Shown here: positions 46,663 to 55,647 of the stretch, in pieces
Position numbering within the stretch: the stretch's first letter is position 1
Layout of the letters: every line of letters starts with the position of its first letter
Source: UBA6163 sp041753075
GTDB taxonomy: Bacteria; Planctomycetota; Planctomycetia; Pirellulales; Pirellulaceae
Length of the DNA stretch: 64,000 nucleotides
Reading direction: 5' to 3'
Assembly (NCBI GenBank): GCA_041753075.1
Contig: JBGSVE010000090.1
Coordinates: 62,001 to 126,000, forward strand
Position numbers and translations under genes: made by a program
The notes under the pieces: generated by a model
What the model was told of the DNA's origin: nothing
Databases searched by the model: none
The model's input: the letters and a program-made list of their open reading frames with translations, nothing else

Positions 46663-48342
46663 TTAAGTCGCGTGAATGCTCTTGTATCTACGCTTTGCAC
46701 CTTCTTCAATATCTTCGCCGTGGCGTTCGCGACGACCACGTTCGTAGGTATCAAAATTTCCTTCACACCAATAAAGTTTGCCATCACCTTCAAAGGCCAG
46801 GATGTGTGTTGCCAAGCGATCGAGGAACCAGCGGTCGTGGCTAGTCACGACCACACACCCGGCGAAATTCATAATCGCTTCTTCGAGCGCTCGCAACGTA
46901 TCAACATCCAGATCGTTGGTCGGTTCGTCCAACAGCAATACGTTGCAACCCTTGCGCAACAACTTTGCCAAGTGAACGCGGTTGCGTTCTCCGCCGGACA
47001 AAATGCCGACCTTCTTTTCCTGGTCGGGGCCTTTGAAATTGAACTTCGAGACATAGCTGCGCGCGTGCAATTGTTTGCCGCCCATGTCCAGCACATCATG
47101 TCCGCCGCTAATTTCCTGGAACACGGTCTTGTCGGAATCAAGGCTATCGCGACTTTGGTCGACGAACCCCATTTCGACTGTCTCGCCAATCTTGAACGTG
47201 CCGCTGTCAGGCGTATCTTGGCCAGTCAACATCTTGAACAGCGTTGTCTTGCCGGTCCCGTTGGGTCCGATCACACCAACAATCCCGCCGGGCGGCAGCG
47301 AGAACGACAGGTCATCGATCAACACCTTTTCGCCAAACGCCTTGTGAATGTTTTTGCCTTCAATGACCAACGAGCCCAAGTGCTTGCCCGGTGGAATTTG
47401 AATTTCCAATTCGTCAGGTTGTTCGCTGAACGTTTGCGCAGACATTTCCTCATAAGCCTTGATCCGCGCCTTGCTCTTGGCTTGGCGTGCCTTGGGGCTC
47501 ATGCGAATCCATTCCAGCTCGCGGGCGAGTGTTCGTTCGCGCGCCTTTTGCGTTTTCTGCTCGACCTTCATGCGTTTATCTTTGGCCTCCAACCACGCGC
47601 TGTAGTTGCCCTCGAACGGAATCCCGCGACCGCGATCGACTTCGAGAATCCACTTGGCGACGTTGTCAAGGAAATAGCGATCGTGTGTTACGGCAACGAC
47701 GGTTCCCGGATAATCATCAAGGTGTTTTTCTAACCACGCGACGCTTTCGGCATCAAGATGGTTGGTTGGTTCGTCCAACAGCAATAAGTCAGGTTGGCGA
47801 ATCAACAATTGGCATAGCGCAACGCGGCGTTTTTCACCGCCCGAGAGTGTCGTCACGGTGGAATCACCAGGCGGCAGATTCATGACCGCCATTGCGACTT
47901 CGACTTGGCGATCAAGCTCCCACAAATTGTTGGCATCGATCGGATCCTGCACCTCCGCCATCTCGTCGCACAGCTTTTGCATCTGCTTGTCATCGGTGAC
48001 TTCGCCCAGCAAGCCGGAGATTTCGTTGTAGCGATCGAGAATCTGGCGACGCTCGGCAACGGCGACTTGAACGTTTTCGTAGACCGTCTTGGTCGGGTCC
48101 AGTGGCGGTTCTTGGGGCAAATAACCGACAGTGAATTTCTTGCCCAACGTCGCGGTGCCCTCGAACTCGGTGTCTTGGCCCGCCATGATCCGCAGCAGCG
48201 TCGATTTACCGGCACCGTTTGGTCCCAGCACACCGATCTTTGCGCCCGGATAAAAAGCCAAGCTGACATCCTCGAGCACGATTTTTTGGGCGTGCTTTTT
48301 GGTCAGGTGTTCGATTTGGTAGATGTAATGCTTCGTCGACAT
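46663..48342 (-). CDS. ettA: Energy-dependent translational throttle protein, ABC-F family
   Basis: 559 residues, typical for EttA. Two ABC ATPase domains without membrane segments: Walker A GPNGAGKST (about 38-46) and GPNGTGKTT (about 350), signatures LSGGEKRRVALCQLL and LSGGERNRVHLAKLL, Walker B LLLLDEPTNHLDAESV and VLLLDEPTNDLDVDTL, with the PtIM linker between them (LARELEWIRMSPKARQAKSK) that contacts the ribosome P/E-site tRNA. EttA gates the first elongation step according to ADP/ATP. It starts 8 bases after the guaA stop and is surely co-transcribed with it. Confidence 0.95.
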   Translation of the reverse strand: MSTKHYIYQIEHLTKKHAQKIVLEDVSLAFYPGAKIGVLGPNGAGKSTLLRIMAGQDTEFEGTATLGKKFTVGYLPQEPPLDPTKTVYENVQVAVAERRQILDRYNEISGLLGEVTDDKQMQKLCDEMAEVQDPIDANNLWELDRQVEVAMAVMNLPPGDSTVTTLSGGEKRRVALCQLLIRQPDLLLLDEPTNHLDAESVAWLEKHLDDYPGTVVAVTHDRYFLDNVAKWILEVDRGRGIPFEGNYSAWLEAKDKRMKVEQKTQKARERTLARELEWIRMSPKARQAKSKARIKAYEEMSAQTFSEQPDELEIQIPPGKHLGSLVIEGKNIHKAFGEKVLIDDLSFSLPPGGIVGVIGPNGTGKTTLFKMLTGQDTPDSGTFKIGETVEMGFVDQSRDSLDSDKTVFQEISGGHDVLDMGGKQLHARSYVSKFNFKGPDQEKKVGILSGGERNRVHLAKLLRKGCNVLLLDEPTNDLDVDTLRALEEAIMNFAGCVVVTSHDRWFLDRLATHILAFEGDGKLYWCEGNFDTYERGRRERHGEDIEEGAKRRYKSIHAT

Positions 48343-48350
48343 ATATCAGA

Positions 48351-49964
48351 CTATTCCCATTCGATCGTGGCTGGAGGTTTGCTGCTAACGTCATAGCAAA
48401 CTCGATTCACGCCATTGACTTCATTAATGATTCGCGTGCTGATCCGGGCCAGTAGGTCGTATGGCAAGCGACTCCAATCGGCCGTCATAAAATCGTCGGT
48501 ATCGACGCTGCGGATCGCGATCGTTTCTTCATACGTCCGCGCGTCGCCCATCACACCGACGCTGTAGACCGGCAACAGCACCGCGAACGACTGGCTGGTT
48601 TGGCGATACAGTCCGGCGGATCTAATTTCGTTGACCACAATCGCATCGGCCTCGCGCAGCTTGGCCAAACGCTCGCGAGTAACTTCGCCCAAACATCGCA
48701 CCGCCAACCCCGGCCCAGGAAACGGATGACGCCAAACCAGCGTTTCCGGCAAGCCCAGTGCTGCACCCAACCGCCGGACTTCGTCTTTGAACAAATCTCT
48801 CAGCGGTTCGACCAACTCGAAGCCCAATTGTTCCGGCAAGCCGCCGACGTTGTGGTGCAGTTTGATCGTCGCTGCGGGTCCATCTTTGGCCGCACCGCTT
48901 TCAATCACATCGGGATAAAGCGTGCCCTGGGCAAGGTAATGGGCGTCCTTGATCTTAGCCGCTTCGGCTTTAAAACATTCGATGAAGGCGTGGCCAATGC
49001 GTCGCCGCTTTTCTTGCGGCTCGACCACACCGGCCAAGGTTGAAAGAAAGCGGTCTTCGGCATTGACAACGTGCAGGTCTGCTTTGAAGTGCGTTGTGAA
49101 CTCGGCCAATACGGCGGCCTGTTCGTCTTTGCGTAACAATCCGTTGTCGACCAAGATGCAGGCCAACTGCGGGCCGATCGCCTTGTAAAGCAATGCCGCG
49201 ACCACGGCCGAATCAACTCCGCCGGACAATCCACAGATGACTCGCTTGTTGCCAATTTGCTTGCGCAGTCTTTCGATTGTGCGCGTGGCAAAATCGTCGA
49301 GTTGCCAGGTGCCGTCGCAACCGCAAACGCCAGTCACGAAGTTATGTAACAGTTGTCCGCCCAACGGCGTGTGCGTCACCTCGGGATGGAACTGCATTCC
49401 ATAGACGGGCAATTGATGGTGTCGCACGGCCGCGTGGGGGCAAGTTGCCGTCCGCGCGATCGAAACAAACGCATCGCCCACGCCGGAGACTTGGTCACCA
49501 TGGCTCATCCACACGTCCATCGCTTCGGGCAGGCCAGCGAACAATTCCGACGGCGCGGCAATTTCACATCGTGCGCGCCCATATTCGCGGCTGGGCGTAT
49601 TTTCGACACGTCCGCCCAGTGCATCACAGGCCAACTGCATCCCATAACAAATGCCCAACACCGGAATCCCCAACTGGAACAACTCAGGGTCGCAGCGCGG
49701 CGCGCCCGATTCGTAAACGCTCGCTGGGCCACCGGACAGGATGATCCCACGAGGCGCAATTTCGCGAAGCCGCTGGACCGAAACATCATGCCGCAGAATT
49801 TCGCAATACACATTTTGCTCGCGAACGCGCCGGGCAATTAACTGCGCATACTGAGCGCCGAAGTCCAACACAACGATTCGCTGGTCGGTCAATTCTTGAG
49901 CCGATTGATTCGAGCCAAATTGGTTCGGCGACGGTTTTGATACGTTCGGGGAGAAACTGGACAT
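48351..49964 (-). CDS. guaA: GMP synthase, glutamine-hydrolysing
   Basis: 537 residues from ATG 49964 (MSSFSPNVSK); the frame is open to 50030. GuaA aminates XMP to GMP using glutamine and ATP. The class I glutaminase domain has the Cys nucleophile in LGICYGMQ and MQFHPEVTHT with the catalytic His. The ATP pyrophosphatase domain has the PP-loop GLSGGVDSAV, and the dimerisation domain ends in the conserved IEWE. The first 27 residues are an extra, Ser/Asn-rich stretch. A tandem 11-base repeat lies 70-124 bases upstream of the start. Operon: guaA, ettA, H1-like gene, perhaps the 1,388-residue gene. Confidence 0.96.
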   Translation of the reverse strand: MSSFSPNVSKPSPNQFGSNQSAQELTDQRIVVLDFGAQYAQLIARRVREQNVYCEILRHDVSVQRLREIAPRGIILSGGPASVYESGAPRCDPELFQLGIPVLGICYGMQLACDALGGRVENTPSREYGRARCEIAAPSELFAGLPEAMDVWMSHGDQVSGVGDAFVSIARTATCPHAAVRHHQLPVYGMQFHPEVTHTPLGGQLLHNFVTGVCGCDGTWQLDDFATRTIERLRKQIGNKRVICGLSGGVDSAVVAALLYKAIGPQLACILVDNGLLRKDEQAAVLAEFTTHFKADLHVVNAEDRFLSTLAGVVEPQEKRRRIGHAFIECFKAEAAKIKDAHYLAQGTLYPDVIESGAAKDGPAATIKLHHNVGGLPEQLGFELVEPLRDLFKDEVRRLGAALGLPETLVWRHPFPGPGLAVRCLGEVTRERLAKLREADAIVVNEIRSAGLYRQTSQSFAVLLPVYSVGVMGDARTYEETIAIRSVDTDDFMTADWSRLPYDLLARISTRIINEVNGVNRVCYDVSSKPPATIEWE

Positions 49965-50033
49965 GTCGTTACGTGTACGAAGTTGGCGAGCACAAAGCAC
50001 GATTTTAGGAACCACTGGCCAATCACCCAAGGG

Positions 50034-50088
50034 GTTGATGGCGGGTTGATGGCGGGTTGATGGCGGGTTGATGGCGGGTTGATGGCGG
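50034..50088. repeat. Five tandem copies of an 11-base unit
   Basis: GTTGATGGCGG is repeated five times without change, followed by a broken copy. It is located in the divergent promoter region between guaA and the gene at 50203. Perfect identity indicates recent slippage, so copy number may vary between strains. No hairpin and no spacers, hence not a CRISPR. Confidence 0.9.
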
Positions 50089-50202
50089 GTTCAGGCACCA
50101 GGCGTCGCGGATTCGCAAAACATTGGGCTACCTGGAACGCAAATGATCGCACTACAATTCCTCACCCGTTTCGCTTCTGCAACCCATAAAGGAGTCCATC
50201 CA

Positions 50203-50985
50203 ATGTCGAAAACCGAACAGCAACGGCAACGAAAATTGGCGAAGAAAAAGTCGAAGGATCGCGAGAAACAGCTCCAAGCGGCGCGGCTCAAGGCGCAATT
50301 GGTTTCGCTCGGCGGCAAAGTTTTGGCGGCGTCAAGCGGCGAAGTTCACACCTGCTTGATCTCCGATGATTGCCACAATGGCACCGGTATCGGCTGGGTA
50401 ACGATCGCGCGGCGAATGAGCGGTGGCATGTATCTCTCGGTCGTTTTTTTGATCGATATGTTTTGCCTGGGTGTGAAAGACGTAAACGTTCGCCCGTGCG
50501 GGCCGGCGGACCTGCGCGAGATGCTCGAATCGATGGACAGGCAGAGCGGCTACCAAGCGGTCACGCCCGGCGTCGCTCGCGGCTTTGTTGAGGCGGCAGT
50601 CGCCTATGCCGCGAACCTGGGGCTGGCTCCGCATGCCGATTATTCCAAGGCTGCCGGCATTTGGGGCCAAATCGAAGCCTTGCCGGTGCCCGCACATTTG
50701 ACCTTTGGCAAGAATGGCCGTCCGACCTACATTGCCGGACCCCATGACGACAACGCCCGCCAAAATATGATCTTCCGGAAATTGGCCGAGCATGTCGGCG
50801 AAGGTAATTTCGACTTCGTCATTGCTCCACAGATCGATGATCGCTTTGGCTCATTCCCAAGCATTGAATTCTCGGCTGATGATGATGACGACGACTTTTA
50901 CGACGAAGTTGATGACGAAGTTGATGACATGAACGCAATCGATGGCGTCGTGATTGATCGAATCGATTCTGAGCACGCCAAATGA
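50203..50985 (+). CDS. Unknown protein coupled to surE, basic head and acidic tail
   Basis: 260 residues. ATG 50203 is fixed by AAAGGAG eight bases upstream; the frame is open from 50143. The first 40 residues are very basic and probably a coiled or RNA-binding helix (QQRQRKLAKKKSKDREKQLQ), the middle looks globular (GTGIGWVTIARRMSGGMYLS, VSVVFLIDMFCLGVKDVNV pattern), and the end is acidic (DDDDDDFYDEVDDEVDD). No family recognised. Its stop overlaps the surE start by four bases (ATGA), so the two are translated together. Confidence 0.75.
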   Translation: MSKTEQQRQRKLAKKKSKDREKQLQAARLKAQLVSLGGKVLAASSGEVHTCLISDDCHNGTGIGWVTIARRMSGGMYLSVVFLIDMFCLGVKDVNVRPCGPADLREMLESMDRQSGYQAVTPGVARGFVEAAVAYAANLGLAPHADYSKAAGIWGQIEALPVPAHLTFGKNGRPTYIAGPHDDNARQNMIFRKLAEHVGEGNFDFVIAPQIDDRFGSFPSIEFSADDDDDDFYDEVDDEVDDMNAIDGVVIDRIDSEHAK

Positions 50986-51740
50986 GGATCTTGCTCAGCA
51001 ATGATGACGGCGTGTATTCGCCAGGACTCGCGGCGCTGGAACAACAACTGCGCCACCTCGGCGAAGTTTTTGTGGCCGCGCCCGCGACGGAGCAGAGCGG
51101 CGTTGGCCATTCGATCACAGACCTGACACCGCTGCTTTGCAAATCGATTCGACGCGAAGGTCGCCACTGGGCTTGGGCCGTCGAAGGTTCGCCAGCGGAT
51201 TGCGTGAAATTGGCAATCGTTGAGCTGTGTCCTTGGAAGCCGGATCTGGTCGTCAGCGGCATTAACAATGGTCTTAACGCCGGCATCAACGTACTCTACA
51301 GCGGTACGGTGGCCGCTGCGGTCGAGGGAGCGTTCTTTGGCATCACCAGCATTGCCGTCTCGATGGAACACGCCGAGGACCCCGATGTTCAAGCGGCGGC
51401 GGTGATCGCGCGAAACGTGATCGATGGCATCGTCAGCCACAACCTGCCCGCCGGACGTTTGTTCAACGTCAACATCCCGACCGCGGCGACGGAGCATCCT
51501 GCAGAGGTGAAAGTTGTTCCGATGGGATTGGCCCAGTACGGTCGCAAGTATGAAAAGCGAAGCTCGCCGGGCGGGCGCGATTATTACTGGGCGATGTGGA
51601 GCGAGCCGCCGGTGCCGCCCGCAGCGGAATCCGATTTGACCGAACTGCGTGCTGGTAACATAACGGTCAGCCCGCTGGATTTTGACTTAACGCGTCATGA
51701 TGAGATCGAAACGATGCGAGCCTGGGGATTGCGCGCTTAA
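50982..51740 (+). CDS. surE: 5'/3'-nucleotidase SurE
   Basis: 252 residues. SurE removes phosphate from nucleoside monophosphates (and some polyphosphates) in stationary phase. Signatures: MRILLSNDDGVYSPGL, with the two metal-binding Asp residues (D8, D9), QSGVGHSIT with the catalytic-site Ser, and DLVVSGINNGLNAG with the metal-binding Asn. Length is normal. Start overlaps the upstream unknown gene by four bases. A strong bidirectional terminator follows at 51851-51895. Confidence 0.95.
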   Translation: MRILLSNDDGVYSPGLAALEQQLRHLGEVFVAAPATEQSGVGHSITDLTPLLCKSIRREGRHWAWAVEGSPADCVKLAIVELCPWKPDLVVSGINNGLNAGINVLYSGTVAAAVEGAFFGITSIAVSMEHAEDPDVQAAAVIARNVIDGIVSHNLPAGRLFNVNIPTAATEHPAEVKVVPMGLAQYGRKYEKRSSPGGRDYYWAMWSEPPVPPAAESDLTELRAGNITVSPLDFDLTRHDEIETMRAWGLRA

Positions 51741-51811
51741 TTAATCATCTTTTCTAATCACGTGGGTTATCTACGTCAGCGGTTCGGCGCTAACCGCCGG
51801 TAATGCACGCT

Positions 51812-51841
51812 GCCGGTGGCCAGCGCCATTCCGCTCACGAT
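51812..51841 (+). repeat. Dispersed 30-base repeat, copy 1
   Basis: Starts GCCGGTGGCCAGCGCC and continues with ATTCCGCTCAC. Its twin at 61056-61085 differs by one base over the first 27. Both copies are intergenic. Just upstream is a related small palindrome (CGGTT..AACCG). Confidence 0.75.
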
Positions 51842-51850
51842 CTTCAAACG

Positions 51851-51895
51851 CAAAGACCCCCGACAAGATTGCTCTCGCCGGAGGCCTTTGTTTTT
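51851..51895. terminator. Bidirectional intrinsic terminator between surE and the Cys-rich gene
   Basis: Arms 51851-51864 (CAAAGACCCCCGAC) and 51877-51890 (GCCGGAGGCCTTTG) with a 12-base loop. On the plus strand TTTTT follows directly, giving surE a terminator with three mismatches. Read on the minus strand all 14 positions pair if G-U wobbles are allowed, fitting the end of the Cys-rich gene. Confidence 0.75.
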
Positions 51896-51938
51896 GATCC
51901 GAATCGGCTATCTGAAGTCGGCACAAAGCCGGTTCAAA

Positions 51939-52490
51939 TTACATGCCGCATCCGCATGATGGTTCGCAACCGCAAGCTGGCTCGCAACCCATGTCGCAGC
52001 AGCTATCGTGCTTGTGGAACAACTTGTGCAACAGGCCACGAACTGGCTTCTTGCAGCCCGAGTCGCAACCACAAGCTGGAGCTTCGCAGCCACAAACTGG
52101 TGCTTCGCAACCGCAAGCTGGCTCAACAGCGCAACCGCCGCAAGCTGGGGCTTCGCAGCCACAAGCTGGCTCAGCAACTTCACAACCACAAGCTGACTCG
52201 CAACCCATGTCGCAGCAGCCGTTGTGCTTGTGGAACAACTTTGCCAACAGGCCACGAACTGGTTTGCTGCAGCATGAATCACAAGCTGGGGCTTCGCAGC
52301 CACAAGCTGGTTCTACTGCACAACCGCAGCTCGGTGCTTCGCAGCCACAAGCTGGTTCAGCTTCGCAACCGCAAGAATCGCAGCTGCTGTGGCCGAACAA
52401 TTTTCCGAACAAGTGGCCCGCCGAAGCGTCCACGGAGCTGAAGGCAACGAAGGCGAGGGCCAACAGCGAAGATGCTAAAACACGACGCAT
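51939..52490 (-). CDS. Exported cysteine-rich repeat protein
   Basis: 183 residues with 35 Cys after the leader (about 19 percent). ATG 52490 has GGAG nine bases upstream. The signal peptide is RRVLASSLLALAFVAFSSVDASA. The mature protein consists of EPACGCEAPACG-type repeats broken by three related blocks, GHLFGKLFGH at the start and two near-identical blocks reading KPVRGLLxKLFHKH followed by CCDMGCE. Such proteins are known in planctomycetes, where cysteine-rich proteins are part of the envelope; cross-linking by disulfides is inferred. At DNA level a stretch of about 72 bases is repeated with a 216-base period (51985 and 52201), so the gene grew by internal duplication. The long frame on the opposite strand is a shadow of the repeats. 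Confidence 0.88.
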   Translation of the reverse strand: MRRVLASSLLALAFVAFSSVDASAGHLFGKLFGHSSCDSCGCEAEPACGCEAPSCGCAVEPACGCEAPACDSCCSKPVRGLLAKLFHKHNGCCDMGCESACGCEVAEPACGCEAPACGGCAVEPACGCEAPVCGCEAPACGCDSGCKKPVRGLLHKLFHKHDSCCDMGCEPACGCEPSCGCGM

Positions 52491-52858
52491 CGTGGTAAAC
52501 TCCAAAGGATTGGGTAGAGGTTGTCTCGTAAGGGGTGAGACCCAAGCCGCTTCTCAACTGGCAGGTGACAAATCATTAGTCACTGATGCCAATTGATCAC
52601 CGGGTTCAGTTCCACATCTCACTCATCGCAAACGTTGCGTGGCGTGAGCGACGAATGGTTTCGACATGTGGGAACCAGTGTGGCGGCTTGGCACACACTT
52701 CAGTACGGTGACGTACTTCGCTATCGGTGGCTCAAAGCCAAAGACTTCGCGTTTACGTCCCAAATGGTTGTCGATGCGTTAATTTGGCGAACGATCGAAT
52801 CGCCAATTCTGCCGTTGCTGGTCGTGCCGATCCTAACGCTTAACGATTGTGCCGATTT
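52491..52858. other. Non-coding gap of 368 bases upstream of the Cys-rich gene
   Basis: No credible gene on either strand. It must hold the promoter of the Cys-rich gene, but I could not identify a convincing -35/-10 pair. A small hairpin (GTCTC/GAGAC, 52523-52541) lies 35 bases ahead of that gene. No terminator was recognised for the exporter gene that ends here. Confidence 0.5.
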
Positions 52859-55384
52859 TCACAAGCGAACTTTGACTTCGCTGCTACGTCCACGCGGACC
52901 ACTTGCCGGCAAACGACGTACATCCATCGGTTGGTCGTCAGGCTCTTCGTTTGACAACTCCGCGTCGGGGTCGCTCATCACTGGCCTTGCCAAGAAGCGA
53001 CCAAAGCGGCTGACCATCAACGCGGGCAACAAGAACAAGTCACCCACCAACGCGACGGCCAGCAGGCTGAACATCAAATAGGCAAATCGCCGCGTCGGTA
53101 CAAAGTCGCTAATCGCATAAACCAGCAACGACAACCCGCACACCAGCGTCGTGTGAACCATCGCCATCCCACATTGCTGCATCGCGCCCCAGGCGGCGCG
53201 CTTGGGTCGAATGCCCTTGGCCACACGACTGCCAAATCGGCTCAGCAAGTGGATCGTGTCATCGACCGCTATGCCCAACGCCACGCTCGCCGTCATCACC
53301 GAACCAATATCCAGCGGCATATCCACCAACCCCATGTACCCAAACAATCCGATCGTGGGAAGCAAGTTGGGGATCATCGCAATTAAGCCGCCAACAACGC
53401 TGCGCAACAGCAACATCATCACAATCGCCACCACCGCGAACGCCGACAAAAAGCTACGAAACAAATCGCGCAACAAGACTTCTTGCGCCTCTTGAACGAT
53501 CTTGACCGCACCGGTCATCACCACCTTGGGTTGGTCCAGCGCGCTGATCCCTTTCGCTGCTGCCGCACTCTCGACAGCGCCACCGACCGCTTCGCCAACG
53601 GCCGTAATCTCCGGGCCGTAGTCCGACTTCGTCGTCATCGGCAGGCGAAAACTAACGCGCCAGACTTCGGCTTGGTCATCACGCGACAAGTAACCAAGCT
53701 TGCCCACCGCCGAATCGAGATCAAGTAATTGGCCACGGATCACCGAACGCGTGGCCGTCGAGGACAGCGAACGTCCATTGGGAACCGCGGGCAAGAACGA
53801 AACAGCAGACAACACACCGCCAACACCCTCGGCCCGCGCAGTGCTGATATGCGCCTGACGAACAATCTCCAACCGATCAATCACGTCACTGGTACCGTTG
53901 CTCGCGGGAAAACGAACCAACAATTCGCCGTTTATCGTTGGCCCAACGTGATCCTCGAACCATTGATACTGAACACGCATCGAATGCGCCGGATCAAACA
54001 TGCGCGGCACATTGACCGATGTGTTGAGCTTTACCAAGCCAGTCGACAACACAATCGCGACCAAGCTAATCACCGCAATGATCGGTAGCGGATAATCAAG
54101 CACTCGGCGAAACAACAATCGAATTCGCCGGCGGAACCAATGCCCCGGTGGTGAGCCATCGGCATTGTCGCCGCGCAGCTCACGATCTGAAACATGACGC
54201 GGGCCGCCGAACAGCATCATCGCCCCCGGCAATAGCAGTAGCAGCAACACCAACGTCGTTATCAATCCCAACACCGAGACCACGCCAAACACGCGGATCG
54301 GTTCAAGCCTAACAATCGAGAGCGATCCGAGGCCAATGATCGTCGTGCTGGCGGCAAGCAAACATGGCACCGTCCCAGCCCGCATTGCGATCGCCACCGC
54401 CTGGGCGCGGGTCGCCTCGGGGAATTCTGCCAATGCGTCCAGGTAGTAATTGCTGAGGTGGATACCGGATGAAACGGTCAATACGAAAATCAACGGCGGC
54501 AAGACGATCAACACCGCATTCATCGGCGTCCCGCTGTAATACACGGCGGCCAACACGAAGCCTTCACCAATCACCGCCACCAACGTGATGACTGCGGTCA
54601 ACGAAATCGATCGCAAACAAAAAAAACAAATCAATGCCGCAACCACTGCGGAAGGTGGAGAAAACGTGCGGATGCTGCGGATCGACGCGTCATCAATCAC
54701 CACGCCATCATGTTGGCCGCCGACGATCATGATTGCGTCCGGCGCGATCTTCATTTGCAATCCGAGCGCCTGGCGTATCGTGCTAAATAACTTGGCGCGA
54801 TTGGCGATGCCGGTGGGACTGATCGAAAGTACCAAGCAACTCGTTGCGCCATCGGACCCAATGATCGATCCGGTCAATCGCTTGATCGATGCACCGCGCG
54901 GCAAACTGGTCGGCGACGAAGTCATCTTGTTCAAGATCTCAGTCCCGCTCCGCGCCCAGTGCAGCGGCAGGTTGTCGAGTGAATCGCGAAGCAACCGAAT
55001 CAACTCTTTCGCCGCATCGTCGCCCGGCTTTTCGAGCGGCTCGGTGGAATCATCGGTCGGCGCTACCATCGAATCCGATTGTTCGCACAGCGGTGCGAGT
55101 AATGCCGTCGCTTGATCGAGCGATGGCGAACCGATCGCGGCACCGTCCCACGACACCTGGACCATGTCGGTGACAGAAAACCGGTTGGCGAATTCGTCAA
55201 AGTCAACTCGCCCCGGTTCACTGGCAGGTATCCAGTCAACCGGATGATTGAACAGCCCGATGATCGCGTCGTGCGAGTGAATCGCCGCTGGCCCAGCGAG
55301 CAACAAAACGATAAGTGCGCCAAGCCAAAATCGGCGACGGTATCGCGTGGCAATCTTCGCGTCGTTGAGCGTTGTCAGGTCCAC
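52859..55384 (-). CDS. RND superfamily (MMPL/Patched-like) exporter
   Basis: 841 residues. Two halves, each with one N-terminal membrane helix (about 22-40 and 445-465), a large exoplasmic loop, and a bundle of five helices, giving 12 in total. The second half shows the family signature around MTASVALGIAVDDTIHLLSRF, with Asp residues expected in the proton path, and the first half NAVLIVLPPLIFVLTVSSGIHLSNYY. It belongs to the putative RND exporters of the MMPL/hopanoid-transporter type that work without an outer-membrane channel. Likely cargo is a lipid or other hydrophobic compound, which is inferred from family. No partner genes are adjacent. Confidence 0.9.
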   Translation of the reverse strand: MDLTTLNDAKIATRYRRRFWLGALIVLLLAGPAAIHSHDAIIGLFNHPVDWIPASEPGRVDFDEFANRFSVTDMVQVSWDGAAIGSPSLDQATALLAPLCEQSDSMVAPTDDSTEPLEKPGDDAAKELIRLLRDSLDNLPLHWARSGTEILNKMTSSPTSLPRGASIKRLTGSIIGSDGATSCLVLSISPTGIANRAKLFSTIRQALGLQMKIAPDAIMIVGGQHDGVVIDDASIRSIRTFSPPSAVVAALICFFCLRSISLTAVITLVAVIGEGFVLAAVYYSGTPMNAVLIVLPPLIFVLTVSSGIHLSNYYLDALAEFPEATRAQAVAIAMRAGTVPCLLAASTTIIGLGSLSIVRLEPIRVFGVVSVLGLITTLVLLLLLLPGAMMLFGGPRHVSDRELRGDNADGSPPGHWFRRRIRLLFRRVLDYPLPIIAVISLVAIVLSTGLVKLNTSVNVPRMFDPAHSMRVQYQWFEDHVGPTINGELLVRFPASNGTSDVIDRLEIVRQAHISTARAEGVGGVLSAVSFLPAVPNGRSLSSTATRSVIRGQLLDLDSAVGKLGYLSRDDQAEVWRVSFRLPMTTKSDYGPEITAVGEAVGGAVESAAAAKGISALDQPKVVMTGAVKIVQEAQEVLLRDLFRSFLSAFAVVAIVMMLLLRSVVGGLIAMIPNLLPTIGLFGYMGLVDMPLDIGSVMTASVALGIAVDDTIHLLSRFGSRVAKGIRPKRAAWGAMQQCGMAMVHTTLVCGLSLLVYAISDFVPTRRFAYLMFSLLAVALVGDLFLLPALMVSRFGRFLARPVMSDPDAELSNEEPDDQPMDVRRLPASGPRGRSSEVKVRL

Positions 55385-55647
55385 GGGAATTCACGTCCAG
55401 AGCGAAAGAGCGATGCCCAACTATACCGCGCCGCCGGTGCGTGGCGCAGGTGGCGACAACGCAACACCATGTTGCCAAAAAGAAACACGCACCTATAGCG
55501 ACTGGGCACTTTAGACGCGACTGACCATGAAAAACGCGGCGGAATCGATAGCTGCGATTCGCAACCGGTGTCCGTCACCAAGTTGGTACGGCAGGTGCAA
55601 AGTCTGATGGCTTGGACGCCCCGCGCCGCTTACCTAACACACACAAC

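Noticed and set aside
50034..50088. CRISPR array
   Set aside because: The units are 11 bases, directly adjoining and without spacers. No cas gene is present.
51943..52596. Long Gln/Ser/Ala-rich open frame on the plus strand opposite the Cys-rich gene
   Set aside because: It is the mirror of the CGCEAP repeat codons. The minus-strand frame has a ribosome binding site and a signal peptide, while this one has neither.
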